Counted from the stretch's first letter, positions 31,084 to 40,732 are shown. The stretch is 64,000 nt of DNA from Rhizobiaceae bacterium (GCA_028281105.1 JANQKQ010000048.1:16686-80685), one strand, 5' to 3'. Translations and numbers: made by a program. The notes: generated from the letters alone by a model not told the origin.

Positions 31084-33192
31084 ATGCGGCCAGCCATTCT
31101 CAACCCCCTGTTCGTTGCGGTCTCCAGCCTCGACGGCGTGGGGCCGAAGATTGAAAAACTGCTGACGCGGCTGCTGACCGGCCGCGAAGACGGCCCGCCC
31201 GCCCGGGTTGGCGATCTGATGCTGCACCTGCCGCATTCGATCATCGACCGGCGGCATCAGCCGGGCATCGCCAATGCGGTCGAAGGCGCGGTGGTCACGC
31301 TGAAGGTTCGCGTAGAGCGCCACCAACCGCCGCCACCGGGACGCTCCAACGTGCCCTACCGCGTCCATGTTCACGACGAGACCGGCGAGCTGGCCCTGGT
31401 GTTCTTTCACGCGCGCGCCGAATGGCTGGAGAAGATGCTGCCGGAAGGCGAGACCCGCTATGTGAGCGGCCGGATCGACTGGTTCGGCGGCCGGCCGAAC
31501 ATGGTGCACCCCGATCACATGGTCAGCGAAACGGAGTTCGCGGACCTGCCATTGGTGGAGCCGGTCTATCCAGTCACCGGCGGGCTGTCGCAGAAGATCG
31601 CCGCGCGCTCGATCCGCGCAGCGCTGGAGCGGTTGCCCGATCTGCCCGAATGGGGCGAACCGCGCCTGTTGGAGCGCGAGGGCTGGTCGAGCTTCAACGA
31701 CGCGCTTTCGCGCGTCCATCATCCGCGCGACGGGCTCGACATCGAACCCGCTTCGCCCGCGCGCCGGCGACTCGCCTATGATGAACTGCTGGCCGGGCAG
31801 TTGGCGCTGGGCCTGGTGCGCCAGTCGATGAAGAAGCGCGGCGGGCGGGCGCGAACGGCCAAGGGCACACTAGAGGCGGCGATCCGCGCCGCCCTGCCCT
31901 TTTCGCTTACCGAATCACAGGAGCAGGTGCTGGGTGAAATCCGCGCCGACTTGGCCAAGCCCGAGCGTATGCTGCGCCTGTTGCAGGGCGACGTGGGCGC
32001 CGGCAAGACCATCGTCGCCCTGCTGGCGATGGCCGCCGTCGTCGAGGACGGCAGCCAGGCGGCGATCATGGCGCCGACCGAGATATTGGCCCGCCAGCAT
32101 TTCCAGGCGATCGCCGGCCTGTGCGACAAAGCCGGCATCACGGCCGAACTGGTTACCGGCGGACCGAAAACCAAGGCGCGCCAGGAGATCGACCAGCGGC
32201 TGGCCGACGGCAGCATCCAGATCGCCGTGGGCACGCACGCGCTGTTTCAGGAGTCGGTCGCCTTCGCCGATCTCGGCCTAGCGGTAATCGACGAGCAGCA
32301 CCGTTTCGGCGTGCACCAGCGCCTGGCGATCTCGGCCAAGGGGACCGCCACCGACATTGTGGTGATGACGGCGACGCCGATCCCGCGCACGCTGGTGATG
32401 ACTTTTTTCGGCGACATGGACGTCTCGCAGCTAACCGGAAAGCCGGCCGGACGCAGGCCCGTCACCACCACCGCGATGGCCATGGACCGGATGGACGAGT
32501 TGGTCGCGAGGATCGGTCGGGCGATCGAGCGGGGCGAGAAGCTGTTCTGGATCTGCCCGCTGGTCGAAGACAGCGAGGAGCTTCCGGTCACCTCGGTGGA
32601 AGAGCGCACGGCGAGCCTTTCCCAGACGTTCGGCGACGCGGTCGGCATGGTGCACGGGCGGATGAAGACGGCGGAGAAGGACGCCGCGATGGATGCGTTT
32701 CGCGGCGGCGCGGTAAAAATCCTGGTCGCCACTACCGTGGTCGAAGTCGGCGTGGACGTTCCCGACGCCACCATCATGGTGATCGAGCACGCCGAGCGGT
32801 TCGGCCTGGCGCAACTGCACCAGCTACGCGGCCGGGTGGGCAGGAGCGACCGGCCGTCGTCCTGCGTTCTTCTATACAAGGCGCCGCTGGGCGAGATCGC
32901 GCGCGCGCGCATCAACATCATGCGCGAAACCGACGACGGGCTAAAGATCGCCGAAGAGGACCTGCGCCTGCGCGGCGAAGGCGAAGTGCTGGGCACCCGC
33001 CAGTCGGGCGCGCCCGGCTTCACGCTGGCCTCGATCGTAGATCACGGCGACGTGCTGGCGATGGCCCGCGACGACGCCCGGCTTCTGCTGGAAACCGATC
33101 CGCAACTGGCGGGACCGCGCGGCGAGGCATTGCGCGTGTTGCTGTATCTGTTCGGGCGCGATCAGGCGGTGCGGCTGATCCGATCGGGATAA
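31084..33192 (+). CDS. recG: ATP-dependent DNA helicase RecG
   Basis: RecG remodels stalled forks and branch-migrates Holliday junctions. The 702-residue protein has the N-terminal wedge (OB-fold) domain with GPKIEKLL and PYRVHVHDETGEL, Walker A LLQGDVGAGKTIVALL, DEQH box VIDEQHRFGVHQRL, and helicase motifs TATPIPRTL, ATTVVEVGVDVPDAT and QLRGRVGRSDR. The ATG at 31084 has GAGAGGG upstream; an earlier in-frame start is less likely. It is divergent from sdhE-mfd, so two branched-DNA/repair translocases lie back to back. Confidence 0.98.
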   Translation: MRPAILNPLFVAVSSLDGVGPKIEKLLTRLLTGREDGPPARVGDLMLHLPHSIIDRRHQPGIANAVEGAVVTLKVRVERHQPPPPGRSNVPYRVHVHDETGELALVFFHARAEWLEKMLPEGETRYVSGRIDWFGGRPNMVHPDHMVSETEFADLPLVEPVYPVTGGLSQKIAARSIRAALERLPDLPEWGEPRLLEREGWSSFNDALSRVHHPRDGLDIEPASPARRRLAYDELLAGQLALGLVRQSMKKRGGRARTAKGTLEAAIRAALPFSLTESQEQVLGEIRADLAKPERMLRLLQGDVGAGKTIVALLAMAAVVEDGSQAAIMAPTEILARQHFQAIAGLCDKAGITAELVTGGPKTKARQEIDQRLADGSIQIAVGTHALFQESVAFADLGLAVIDEQHRFGVHQRLAISAKGTATDIVVMTATPIPRTLVMTFFGDMDVSQLTGKPAGRRPVTTTAMAMDRMDELVARIGRAIERGEKLFWICPLVEDSEELPVTSVEERTASLSQTFGDAVGMVHGRMKTAEKDAAMDAFRGGAVKILVATTVVEVGVDVPDATIMVIEHAERFGLAQLHQLRGRVGRSDRPSSCVLLYKAPLGEIARARINIMRETDDGLKIAEEDLRLRGEGEVLGTRQSGAPGFTLASIVDHGDVLAMARDDARLLLETDPQLAGPRGEALRVLLYLFGRDQAVRLIRSG

Positions 33193-33280
33193 GTCGCGCA
33201 AAGCAGGCGGCCTCAGACCGCGTGATCACAAATGCGTAGGCGACCTCGCGGCGCGTCCTGCCCGGTGTTACGTTTGCTCC

Positions 33281-33730
33281 ATGTCCACGAGAAACCTGGG
33301 CGCGGCGATCTGTCTGTTGGCGGCGCTGACAACCGGCGCCGCAATTGCCCACTCCGGCGCAATGGGCGTAGTCAAAGAGCGCATGGACGCGATGTCGGAC
33401 ATTGCCGACCAGATGAAGTTGATCGCCGCCATGCTGAGCGGCCAGACCGAGTTTGACGCGGCCGATGCCGAAGCAGCCGCACGGGCGATCGCCGGTCACG
33501 CCGGCGGCATGGAGCAGTTGTTTCCCGAAGGTTCCAATGCGACGCCAAGCGAGGCCAAAGACGAAATCTGGACCGGCTGGGATCGCTTCACCGCTATCGC
33601 GGCCCAACTTGAGGCTGATGCGTCAGCGATGGCGGCGGCGGGCGAAAACATGTCTCAAATTCGTAGCTTGTTCGGCGCCATCAGCCAGAGCTGCAAAACG
33701 TGCCACCAGGAGTTTCGCTCGGCCAGGTAG
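33281..33730 (+). CDS. Cytochrome c' family protein
   Basis: A 149-residue periplasmic c-type cytochrome. A signal peptide ends near AIA/HSG. The mature protein is a helical bundle with the heme site CKTCH close to the C-terminus (Cys138, Cys141, His142), the class II (cytochrome c') arrangement. The conserved basic residues after CxxCH are replaced by Q-E-F-R. Cytochromes c' bind NO or act in electron transfer; no NO-related gene is adjacent. It ends 15 bp from the convergent DUF502 gene. Confidence 0.93.
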   Translation: MSTRNLGAAICLLAALTTGAAIAHSGAMGVVKERMDAMSDIADQMKLIAAMLSGQTEFDAADAEAAARAIAGHAGGMEQLFPEGSNATPSEAKDEIWTGWDRFTAIAAQLEADASAMAAAGENMSQIRSLFGAISQSCKTCHQEFRSAR

Positions 33731-33745
33731 GTCCCGACCTGCTTG

Positions 33746-34528
33746 CTACGTCCCGGTCCTGCTTTTTTCCGGGCTTTTGCCCTTCTCCGGCATATCGACG
33801 GCGGGCACGCTGCGGCCGTCGCCCTTGTCGTCATTTTCCCGTTTGATCGAGCGCAGGACCGACAACAGCTTGTCCGGCTCCTTGGGGCTGTCGGGGGCCA
33901 CCAGGCCGGCGGAGATCACCAGCTTGGCCGCCTGTTCCACATTCATGTCCAGGATGGTGATGTCTTCCTTGGGCACGAACAGCAGAAAGCCGGACGTTGG
34001 GTTCGGCGTTGTCGGCAGGAAGACCGAGACCGTTTCCTTGTCCCTGGCCTTGAGCCGGTCGTCCACCTCGCCGCGCGTGTCGGTGGCGATGAACACGATC
34101 GCCCACATGCCCTTGCGCGGATATTCCAGCAGGCCGACCTTCTGGAACGAACTGGACGTGTCCGAAAGCACCGTCTGGAAAATCTGCTTGAGCCCTGAGT
34201 AGATGTTGCGAACCAACGGCATGCGGCCGAGCATCACCTCGCCGTAATTGATGATGGAGCGGCCGATGAAGTTCGCGGTCAGGAAGCCGATGATCGTGAT
34301 GGAAATGAAGGCGACCAGCAGGCCGAAGCCGGGCAGCGAGAACGGCAGATAATTGTCGGGATTGTAGACGTCGGGGATGTAGGGTTTGACCCAGCCGTCG
34401 ACCCAGCCGATGATCGACCACACCAGATAGGCGGTGATCGCCAGCGGCGCGCAGATGATCAGCCCGGTCAGGAAATAGTTGCGCAGGCGGGTTAGCGCGC
34501 CAATGCGTCTGATCGGTCTGCCATCCAT
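33746..34528 (-). CDS. DUF502 domain-containing membrane protein
   Basis: A 260-residue inner-membrane protein of a widespread family without known function. Two transmembrane helices (about residues 17-40 and 70-90) flank PYIPDVYNPDNYLPFSLPG; the conserved GRSIINYGEVMLGRMPLVRNIYSGLKQI follows in the soluble part as blocks. The last ~45 residues are Lys/Asp/Glu-rich and disordered. The position between glmS and recG is kept in related genomes. No role in glucosamine synthesis is implied by the sequence. Confidence 0.93.
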   Translation of the reverse strand: MDGRPIRRIGALTRLRNYFLTGLIICAPLAITAYLVWSIIGWVDGWVKPYIPDVYNPDNYLPFSLPGFGLLVAFISITIIGFLTANFIGRSIINYGEVMLGRMPLVRNIYSGLKQIFQTVLSDTSSSFQKVGLLEYPRKGMWAIVFIATDTRGEVDDRLKARDKETVSVFLPTTPNPTSGFLLFVPKEDITILDMNVEQAAKLVISAGLVAPDSPKEPDKLLSVLRSIKRENDDKGDGRSVPAVDMPEKGKSPEKSRTGT

Positions 34529-34670
34529 CGAGTCGGCCCTTGGGTTCGCCGGACGGGCGGAGGTCCGACGAAGACTATATAGGTGGGCGCGCGGCCCATT
34601 TGCAAAGGAAAATCAGGCGTAACTTACAACAGTTCGCGCGGCTGCCCGTTCAAATTGACGGGAACGCGAG

Positions 34671-36497
34671 CTATTCCACCGTCACCGATTTCGCCAGATT
34701 GCGCGGCTGGTCGACGTCGGTGCCCATTACCACAGCCGTGTAGTAGGCTAGTAGTTGCACCGGCAGGGCATAGACCAGCGGGGTCAGGATCGCCGGCATA
34801 TCGGGCAGCACCAGGGTGTGCTCGGCGTTGATCGAGGCCGCCGCCGCACCGGCCTCGTCGGTGATCAGGATGATGCGGCCGCCGCGGGCGGCGACCTCCT
34901 GCATGTTGGAGACGGTCTTGTCGAAAATCAGGTCGTGCGGCGCGATCACGACGACCGGCATGGTCTCGTCGATCAGCGCGATCGGTCCGTGCTTGAGCTC
35001 GCCGGCCGCGTAACCCTCGGCGTGAATGTAGGAGATCTCCTTCAGCTTCAGCGCACCTTCCATGGCGAGTGGATAGGCGGTGTCGCGGCCCAGATAGAGC
35101 ACATGACGGACCTTGGCCAGATCATGCGCCACCGCCTCGATCTCGCTTTCCAGCTTCAGCGCCCGGTTGGCGAAGCGCGGCGCCTCGGTCAGTTCGCGCA
35201 CCAGCCGCTCCTCGTCGTCGCGCGAGAGCGTGCCGCGGGCACGACCCGCCGCCACGGCCAGAGCGGCAAGCACGGCAAGCTGGCAGGTGAACGCCTTGGT
35301 GGACGCAACGCCGATCTCCGGACCGGCGAGCGTCGGCAGCACGACGGAAGCTTCGCGGGCTATGGTCGAATCGCGAACGTTGACCAGCGCGCCGATATGC
35401 TGGCCGGCCTCCTTGCAATAGCGTAGCGAGGCGAGCGTGTCGGCGGTCTCGCCCGACTGGGAGATGAACAGCGACAGGCCGTCCTTTGCCAACGGCACTT
35501 GCCGGTAGCGAAACTCAGAAGCGACATCGATGTCGACGCCGATGCCGGCCAGGCGCTCGAACCAGTATTTGCCCACCAAGCCGGCCAGATAGGCGGTACC
35601 GCAGGCGGAAATGGTGATGCGGTCCAGCTTGGCGAAGTCGAACGGCAGGTCGGCCGGCGGGCGGGCGCGGCACTGGCCGAAATCCAGATAATGCGACAGG
35701 GTGTGGGAGATCACCTCCGGCTGTTCGTGGATCTCCTTGTGCATGAAGTGGCGGTGGTTGCCCTTGTCGACCAGGAAACTGGTGGCGACCGACCGCTGTA
35801 CGGCGCGCTCGACCGGATTACCCGCCTCATCGAAAATCTCCACGCCGGCGGATGTGATTACCGCCCAGTCGCCGTCTTCGAGATAGGCGATCAGGTCGGT
35901 GAACGGGGCGAGTGCGATGGCGTCCGAGCCCAAGAACATCTCGCCGTCGCCATAGCCCACCGCCAGCGGCGGCCCGCTGCGCGCGGCGATCATCAGGTCT
36001 TCTTCGCCGTTGAACAGGATGCCGAGCGCGAACGCGCCCTCCAGCCGCGACAGGCTGGCGGCCACCGCCTGCCGGGGCGAAAGCCCGCGGTCCATCTCGC
36101 GGGTGAGAAGATGGGCCACCGTCTCGGTATCGGTTTCGGTGACGAAGGCGTAGCCGTCGGCGCTCAACTCGTCGCGCAGTTCGCGAAAATTCTCGATGAT
36201 GCCGTTGTGGACCACGGCGAGCCGGTCGGTGGCATGCGGATGGGCGTTGGTCTCGTTGGGCACGCCATGAGTGGCCCAGCGAGTGTGGCCGACGCCGATA
36301 TGGCCCGACAGAGGCTCGCTTTCCAGCCGGTTCTCCAGATTGACCAGCTTGCCCTGCGCGCGCCGCCGCGCCAGCTTGCCGTCCTCCAGCGTGGCGATGC
36401 CGGCCGAATCATAGCCGCGATATTCCAGCCGCTTGAGCGCGTCCACCAGCAGGTGCGCCACCGGTTGCTTGCCGACAATCCCCACAATTCCGCACAT
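34671..36497 (-). CDS. glmS: Glutamine--fructose-6-phosphate aminotransferase
   Basis: Makes glucosamine-6-phosphate from fructose-6-phosphate and glutamine, the first step to UDP-GlcNAc. The nucleophile Cys2 is in MCGIVGIVG; the class II glutaminase domain has GHTRWATHG. Two SIS domains follow, with ISACGTAYLAG, FISQSGETADTLASL and ASTKAFTCQ, and the C-terminal PRNLAKSVTVE. The start at 36497 gives 608 residues, exactly the family size. It lies 189 bp downstream of glmU on the same strand and is probably cotranscribed. No glmS ribozyme was seen upstream. Confidence 0.98.
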   Translation of the reverse strand: MCGIVGIVGKQPVAHLLVDALKRLEYRGYDSAGIATLEDGKLARRRAQGKLVNLENRLESEPLSGHIGVGHTRWATHGVPNETNAHPHATDRLAVVHNGIIENFRELRDELSADGYAFVTETDTETVAHLLTREMDRGLSPRQAVAASLSRLEGAFALGILFNGEEDLMIAARSGPPLAVGYGDGEMFLGSDAIALAPFTDLIAYLEDGDWAVITSAGVEIFDEAGNPVERAVQRSVATSFLVDKGNHRHFMHKEIHEQPEVISHTLSHYLDFGQCRARPPADLPFDFAKLDRITISACGTAYLAGLVGKYWFERLAGIGVDIDVASEFRYRQVPLAKDGLSLFISQSGETADTLASLRYCKEAGQHIGALVNVRDSTIAREASVVLPTLAGPEIGVASTKAFTCQLAVLAALAVAAGRARGTLSRDDEERLVRELTEAPRFANRALKLESEIEAVAHDLAKVRHVLYLGRDTAYPLAMEGALKLKEISYIHAEGYAAGELKHGPIALIDETMPVVVIAPHDLIFDKTVSNMQEVAARGGRIILITDEAGAAAASINAEHTLVLPDMPAILTPLVYALPVQLLAYYTAVVMGTDVDQPRNLAKSVTVE

Positions 36498-36686
36498 GAT
36501 CGAAAGCACCCTCGCGCCGCACGGCCTTCGATGGCCGCTGTGTCCGGCCCCGCTGTAGCGCAAGCGGGCGGCCGACAAAACTCAAATCCCGTTTCAATGC
36601 CTTACGGCACCTTACCAGCGCCCGGTTACCATCGGCCTGTCGGGCGTGGTTAACAAGAAATGATCGACGCAGGCGTCGCCGGCCTT

Positions 36687-38030
36687 TTACGATTTGGTTT
36701 TGGAAGCCCGCTCGCGCATTTTCGCCACGCGGCCATCTTTGTTGACCTGGCGGCCACGGCCGATGGCCAACGTACCGGCGGGAACGTCTTCAGTGATGAC
36801 ACTGCCGGAGGCGACATAAGCCCCCCGTCCGATCTCAACCGGCGCCACCAAGGACGAATTGGAGCCAATGAAGGCAGCTGCACCGACACTCGTTCTATGT
36901 TTAGCGAATCCGTCATAGTTGCAGGTGATGGTGCCCGCTCCGACGTTCACAGCCTCGCCGATCTCGGCATCACCAATGTAAGCCAGGTGATTGACCTTGG
37001 CGCCCGCACCGATGGTGGCGTTCTTGATCTCGACGAAATTACCGGCTTTCGAACCTGATGCCAGAATGGCCCCGGGTCGAAGCCTAGCGAACGGGCCGAT
37101 CGCACAATCATCTCCAATCCATGCACCTTCGACATGGGAAAACGCCTTGACGGTAGCTCGTGAGCCGATGTGCACAGACGGCCCAAATACTACATGCGGC
37201 TCGATAACGGTGTCTCGGCCGATCTGCGTATCGTGCGCCAGGAATACCGTCTCCGGCGCCACCATGCTGACGCCGGCATCCATCAGCTCGCCGCGCCGAC
37301 GCGCCTGCCAGATCGCCTCTGCCTGGGCCAGTTGCGCGCGGGTGTTGATGCCGAGGATTTCCGTTTCCTCCGCCTTGTGCGCCACCACCTTGAGCTTCCG
37401 CGACTGCGCGATCTCGACGATGTCGGTCAGATAGTACTCGCCCTTGGCGTTGTCGTTGGAAAGCGCGTCCAGCAACGTCAGGGCATGGGCGCCGGAAAGT
37501 GCCATGATGCCGCCGTTGCACAACGTGATCGCGCGTTCGGCCGCGCTGGCGTCGCGGTGTTCGCGGATCGCCTGCAGGGCTCCGTCGGTGACGATCAACC
37601 GGCCATAGCCGTCGGGCCGGTCGGTCTCGAAGCCCAACACCGCCACATCGGCGCCCGCGGCGAGCTGCTCGCGCATGCGCACCAGGGTCGCCGGGCGCAG
37701 CAGCGGGGTGTCGGCGAACAGCACCAGCACGTCGTCGTAGCCGCGCTCGATTGCCCCGCGCGCGGCCAGCACCGCGTGGCCCGTGCCCAGCCGCTCGGCC
37801 TGCTCGAACAGGTCGACCTTGTCGCCGCGATCGGCCAGATGCTCGCCGATCTCCTTGCCGCCCTTACCCACCACCACGGCGCACGCTTCGCCGCCGGCAG
37901 CGATGGCGGCGGCGGCCACATGCGCCACCATCGGCAGGCCGGCGACCGGGTGCAGCGCCTTGGGCTTATCCGAGACCATGCGGGTGCCATCGCCGGCGGC
38001 GAGGACCACGGTCAGACAGGTTCGGGCCAT
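36687..38030 (-). CDS. glmU: Bifunctional UDP-GlcNAc pyrophosphorylase / GlcN-1-P acetyltransferase
   Basis: GlmU makes UDP-GlcNAc for peptidoglycan and lipid A. The N-terminal uridyltransferase has LAAGDGTRM and [10 protein letters not shown]; the C-terminal left-handed beta-helix acetyltransferase runs from about residue 250 with hexapeptides such as [30 protein letters not shown] and [11 protein letters not shown]. The start at 38030 gives 447 residues. The DNA of the beta-helix half (about 36780-37220) is clearly lower in GC than the rest of the gene. Upstream of glmS on the same strand. Confidence 0.97.
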   Translation of the reverse strand: MARTCLTVVLAAGDGTRMVSDKPKALHPVAGLPMVAHVAAAAIAAGGEACAVVVGKGGKEIGEHLADRGDKVDLFEQAERLGTGHAVLAARGAIERGYDDVLVLFADTPLLRPATLVRMREQLAAGADVAVLGFETDRPDGYGRLIVTDGALQAIREHRDASAAERAITLCNGGIMALSGAHALTLLDALSNDNAKGEYYLTDIVEIAQSRKLKVVAHKAEETEILGINTRAQLAQAEAIWQARRRGELMDAGVSMVAPETVFLAHDTQIGRDTVIEPHVVFGPSVHIGSRATVKAFSHVEGAWIGDDCAIGPFARLRPGAILASGSKAGNFVEIKNATIGAGAKVNHLAYIGDAEIGEAVNVGAGTITCNYDGFAKHRTSVGAAAFIGSNSSLVAPVEIGRGAYVASGSVITEDVPAGTLAIGRGRQVNKDGRVAKMRERASKTKS

Positions 38031-38148
38031 GGGAAGGGTTTTCTCCAATGCGATGAACTCGTGCGCGCGCTGGTGCGCCAAGATTCCGGCAAACCAATGT
38101 CAGATTCGAGCCCGTTGCGAAACCTGGGCCTGCTGCCGCGCGCCGCGA

Positions 38149-38883
38149 TCAGCCCAGATTGCCCAGCGCGGGAAACATCTCCAGCAGCCAGAACGAGAAG
38201 GTCTGCATGCCGCCGGTGATGAACAGGATGCCGGTGCCGACCAGCAGGCCGCCCATGATCTGCTCGACGCGGTGCAGATGGCGGCGGAAACCGGAAAGCC
38301 AGTTCATGAACGGGCCGACGAAGAACGCCGCCAGCAGGAACGGTATACCCAGCCCCGCCGAATAGACCGCCAGCAGAGCCGCGCCGGCGCCGACCGTGTC
38401 GGAAGTGCCGGCAAGCGCCAGAATGACGCCCAGCACCGGGCCGATACAGGGCGTCCAGCCGAAGGCGAACGCCAGGCCCATGACATAGGAGCCGGCCAGC
38501 CCGACGCCGCTCGTTTGTACCCGCGCTTCGCGATAGAGCAATCCGATGCGCAGAATGCCCAGGAAATGCAGGCCCATGGCGATGATCACCAGCCCGGCGA
38601 TGATCGACAGAGTGTCCAGATGGGCGCGCACCAGTTGCCCGATGGTCGACGCGCCCGCGCCCAGGGCGACGAACACGGTGGTGAAACCGAGCACGAAGGC
38701 CACCGCGCCGGCCATGACCCTGGCCCGCATGGCGCCAAGCTGGCCGTCCCGCGCGGTCAGCTGGTCGAGCGACATGCCGGCCATGTAGCACAGGTAGGGC
38801 GGCACCAGCGGCAGCACGCACGGGGTCAGAAAGGAAATCATGCCGGCCAACAACGCCGAAAGATAGGTGATTTCCGAGATCAA
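38149..38883 (-). CDS. ccdA: Cytochrome c biogenesis protein CcdA
   Basis: A six-span inner-membrane thiol-disulfide transporter that passes reductant from thioredoxin to periplasmic apocytochrome c or Dsb proteins. The active cysteines are in ISFLTPCVLPLVPPYLCYMAG region (Cys22; Cys32 nearby) and FGWTPCIGPVLG (about Cys147). The 244-residue size is that of the short CcdA/DsbD-beta class. It is alone on its strand, upstream of glmU by 118 bp. A role in maturing the cytochrome c' encoded at 33.3 kb is plausible but inferred. Confidence 0.95.
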   Translation of the reverse strand: MISEITYLSALLAGMISFLTPCVLPLVPPYLCYMAGMSLDQLTARDGQLGAMRARVMAGAVAFVLGFTTVFVALGAGASTIGQLVRAHLDTLSIIAGLVIIAMGLHFLGILRIGLLYREARVQTSGVGLAGSYVMGLAFAFGWTPCIGPVLGVILALAGTSDTVGAGAALLAVYSAGLGIPFLLAAFFVGPFMNWLSGFRRHLHRVEQIMGGLLVGTGILFITGGMQTFSFWLLEMFPALGNLG

Positions 38884-39282
38884 GAGCTCTCCTTTAACCG
38901 CTTCGGGCCGGCTAGGCGTGAGCGCTTGAGCGAACCCGCGCCAAGCGTTCCATGCATCAAGCTCTACGCCAAAGCGCCTTCACGCGACAGTCACCAATTC
39001 GCGAAAAGCCCGGCCGCATCTTCGCTGCGCCCATCGCGCCAGCCGCAGCCCTCATCGCACGGTTCAACCGATCGACCGTTGGCGGCCGGGAGCTGGAATA
39101 TCCCTATTGACCACGCCGGGCCCGGCTCGTAAGTATCGCGCCACTCGTCGGGTCGGGCAATGCCGCCTGCCGGCAGGTCGAGTGTGCATACAAGCCCACT
39201 CGCGCCAACCCGCCCCCGACGCACCTGCGCACAGCGCCCGGCAGCACACCCGCCGAAGGCGTCTTGCGGAAGGTGTTATGAG
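38884..39282. other. Intergenic region between ccdA and tRNA-Lys
   Basis: 399 bases carrying the divergent control regions of ccdA and tRNA-Lys. GTTATG at 39275-39280 is too close to the mature tRNA start to be its -10. No convincing promoter, repeat or coding frame was seen. Confidence 0.4.
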
Positions 39283-39358
39283 GAGCCCTTAGCTCAGTTG
39301 GTAGAGCAACTGACTTTTAATCAGTAGGTCCAGGGTTCGAATCCCTGAGGGCTCACCA
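39283..39358 (+). tRNA. tRNA-Lys (anticodon TTT)
   Basis: A complete 76-nt cloverleaf: acceptor GAGCCCT/AGGGCTC, D arm GCTC...GAGC, anticodon arm CTGA-CTTTTAA-TCAG with anticodon TTT, T arm CAGGG-TTCGAAT-CCCTG and an encoded CCA. Reads lysine AAA and AAG codons. Confidence 0.98.
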
Positions 39359-39360
39359 CA

Positions 39361-39380
39361 GACACTTTGCGAAGTGTCTT
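39361..39380 (+). terminator. Short hairpin after tRNA-Lys, possible terminator
   Basis: GACACTT (39361-39367) and AAGTGTC (39372-39378) form a 7-bp stem around TGCG, 2 nt past the CCA end, followed by only TTGT. It may serve as terminator or as a processing boundary for the tRNA precursor. Confidence 0.4.
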
Positions 39381-39765
39381 GTGAATTCGCCGCGGTGGCA
39401 GGTTTCGCAGCGGCAGGCGTTTCGAAGAAGCGCCGGGAGCCTGACGGGCCCGGGTTTTCTCTTCCACGCTTGGATCACACAAGCGAGCGCTCACGCCAGC
39501 GAAATGGCGGCGCCGGCCTGTCATCGGCCCTCCCGCTTCGCGCGGTGCGCGATAGCCCCGTGACCGCAATGCTCCACTCGAAAATCGTTCCCACCCATGC
39601 CGATTTTGAACCAAGATCAGGCTTTCTCGTCACTGCGCGAGGAAAACGCAGAAGACGCCGGCCTCGAAATACCGGCGCGGGCGCAAAGCCCGGGTCATTA
39701 TCGAGACTGACCGGCTTGTTCGCGCGCCGGCCGCGTGAACCGGCGTCTTGGAGCCAGGTGCGATC

Positions 39766-39801
39766 AAAAAAACCGCCCGAAACCTGATCGGTTCCGGGCG
39801 G
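39766..39801 (-). terminator. Strong intrinsic terminator without an obvious gene
   Basis: On the minus strand a 12-bp stem with one A-C mismatch (arms 39801-39790 and 39784-39773, 5-nt loop) is followed by seven T (39772-39766). On the plus strand there is no T tract, so it works in one direction only. Confidence 0.75.
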
Positions 39802-39930
39802 CGGTCGCGCCTCCCTGCGCGTTCGTCCCACGACGAGTAGTTACCAGTGCGACTGGTGGGCGCGCCGAGCAGGCGCGCAAAAACAACGGGCGCTACCTCT
39901 CACGCCCGCGCGCCGATTGCAACGTCAACC
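39766..39930 (-). ncRNA. Candidate small RNA ending at a strong intrinsic terminator
   Basis: The minus strand has a complete terminator (39801-39766) but no gene feeding it: the next minus-strand gene upstream is more than 2.7 kb away behind plus-strand genes. Just before the terminator, the transcript would contain two compact hairpins: ACCAGT-CGC-ACTGGT at 39858-39844 and GCGCGCC-TGCTC-GGCGCGC at 39879-39861. A possible -35 (TTGACG, 39928-39923) lies upstream, but no good -10 was found, so the 5' end is only approximate. It does not match any sRNA family I can recall. Confidence 0.35.
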
Positions 39931-40111
39931 CATTGTTAACCCTAACGCCCGGCGGGCGGCAGCCGCAGCGCAGCGCGCTGGCACGCTTCGTGCGTGGTTA
40001 CGGGCACGCGCGAACGATGTGGGCAAACTGTCCCAGATCGGCACGCAAAACCGAAAATCGCGCGAATAACGGGACCAGAGGACCCGGCGGGTCCGGGACA
40101 GAGGGGCGATT

Positions 40112-40732
40112 ATGCGACACGAACATTCGAAGCGGCTTTATGCCTATTGGAACCGACTGCGGGGCGAACGATCCGCGCCGGAACGAACGGAAATCGAGCC
40201 CAGCGACATCCGTCAGCTGCTTGCCGACACTTTCATTCTGGAAGTCGACCAGCGGCACAAGGCCATCTCGTTCCGCCTGGCGGGAACGCGACTATGCGCA
40301 GCCTATGGGCGCGAGCTGAAGGGCTACGGCTTTCTGGGCCTGTGGCAGGAAGAATGCACGCTGGAGGTGCTGCGGGCGATCACCCGGGTTCACCGCGATC
40401 ATCAGCCCTGCATGATCAGCTATCTGGCGCGAACCGGGCAGAACCGTTTCACCGAATGGGAGTGCGTTCTGCTGCCGCTGTTGCCTGCCGAGGCCGGCGA
40501 AGAGCGCATTCTGGGCATCGCCACCACCCAGCCGGTGCCCTTGTGGCTGGGCACCGAACCTCTGGTCGACCAGCGCCTGCAGTCGGTGCGCACGATCGCC
40601 GGCCCGCCGGAAAACGGCGCCTGGCCATGGCTCGCCAAGTTCGGCGGCCAGCGCGACGGCAATCGGCGCACCGAGAGCAAACCGGTGCGCACCGTGGCCC
40701 ACCTGACCGTGCACGAGGGCGGCAAGGCGTAG
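40112..40732 (+). CDS. PAS domain-containing protein (PAS_5 family)
   Basis: A 206-residue cytoplasmic protein with one PAS-like sensory domain (about residues 10-150) of the alphaproteobacterial PAS_5/DUF1488-like type: LYAYWNRLRGERSAPER, FRLAGTRLCAAYGRELKG, and WECVLLPLLPAEAGEERILG. No kinase, cyclase or other output domain is attached; the C-terminal 50 residues are polar. It precedes a PilZ gene on the same strand, and similar PAS_5 and PilZ pairs occur in related genomes. Ligand unknown. Confidence 0.88.
   Translation: MRHEHSKRLYAYWNRLRGERSAPERTEIEPSDIRQLLADTFILEVDQRHKAISFRLAGTRLCAAYGRELKGYGFLGLWQEECTLEVLRAITRVHRDHQPCMISYLARTGQNRFTEWECVLLPLLPAEAGEERILGIATTQPVPLWLGTEPLVDQRLQSVRTIAGPPENGAWPWLAKFGGQRDGNRRTESKPVRTVAHLTVHEGGKA

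Larger units (their letters stand above)
39359..40111. other. 753-base gap between tRNA-Lys and the PAS gene
   Basis: No protein gene is supported here. The visible content is the hairpin after tRNA-Lys (39361-39380), a strong minus-strand terminator at 39766-39801, and upstream of it a structured stretch that may be a small RNA. Open frames in the rest lack ribosome binding sites and have atypical composition. Confidence 0.5.

Noticed and set aside
34530..36690. glmS ribozyme or riboswitch upstream of glmS
   Set aside because: The leader between glmU and glmS is under 200 bases and contains none of the conserved pseudoknot core; the ribozyme is known mainly from Gram-positive bacteria.
39861..39884. 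GCGCGCC/GGCGCGC hairpin considered as a plus-strand terminator
   Set aside because: On the plus strand it is followed by A residues rather than T, and no plus-strand gene precedes it; it fits better as a stem within the minus-strand candidate RNA.
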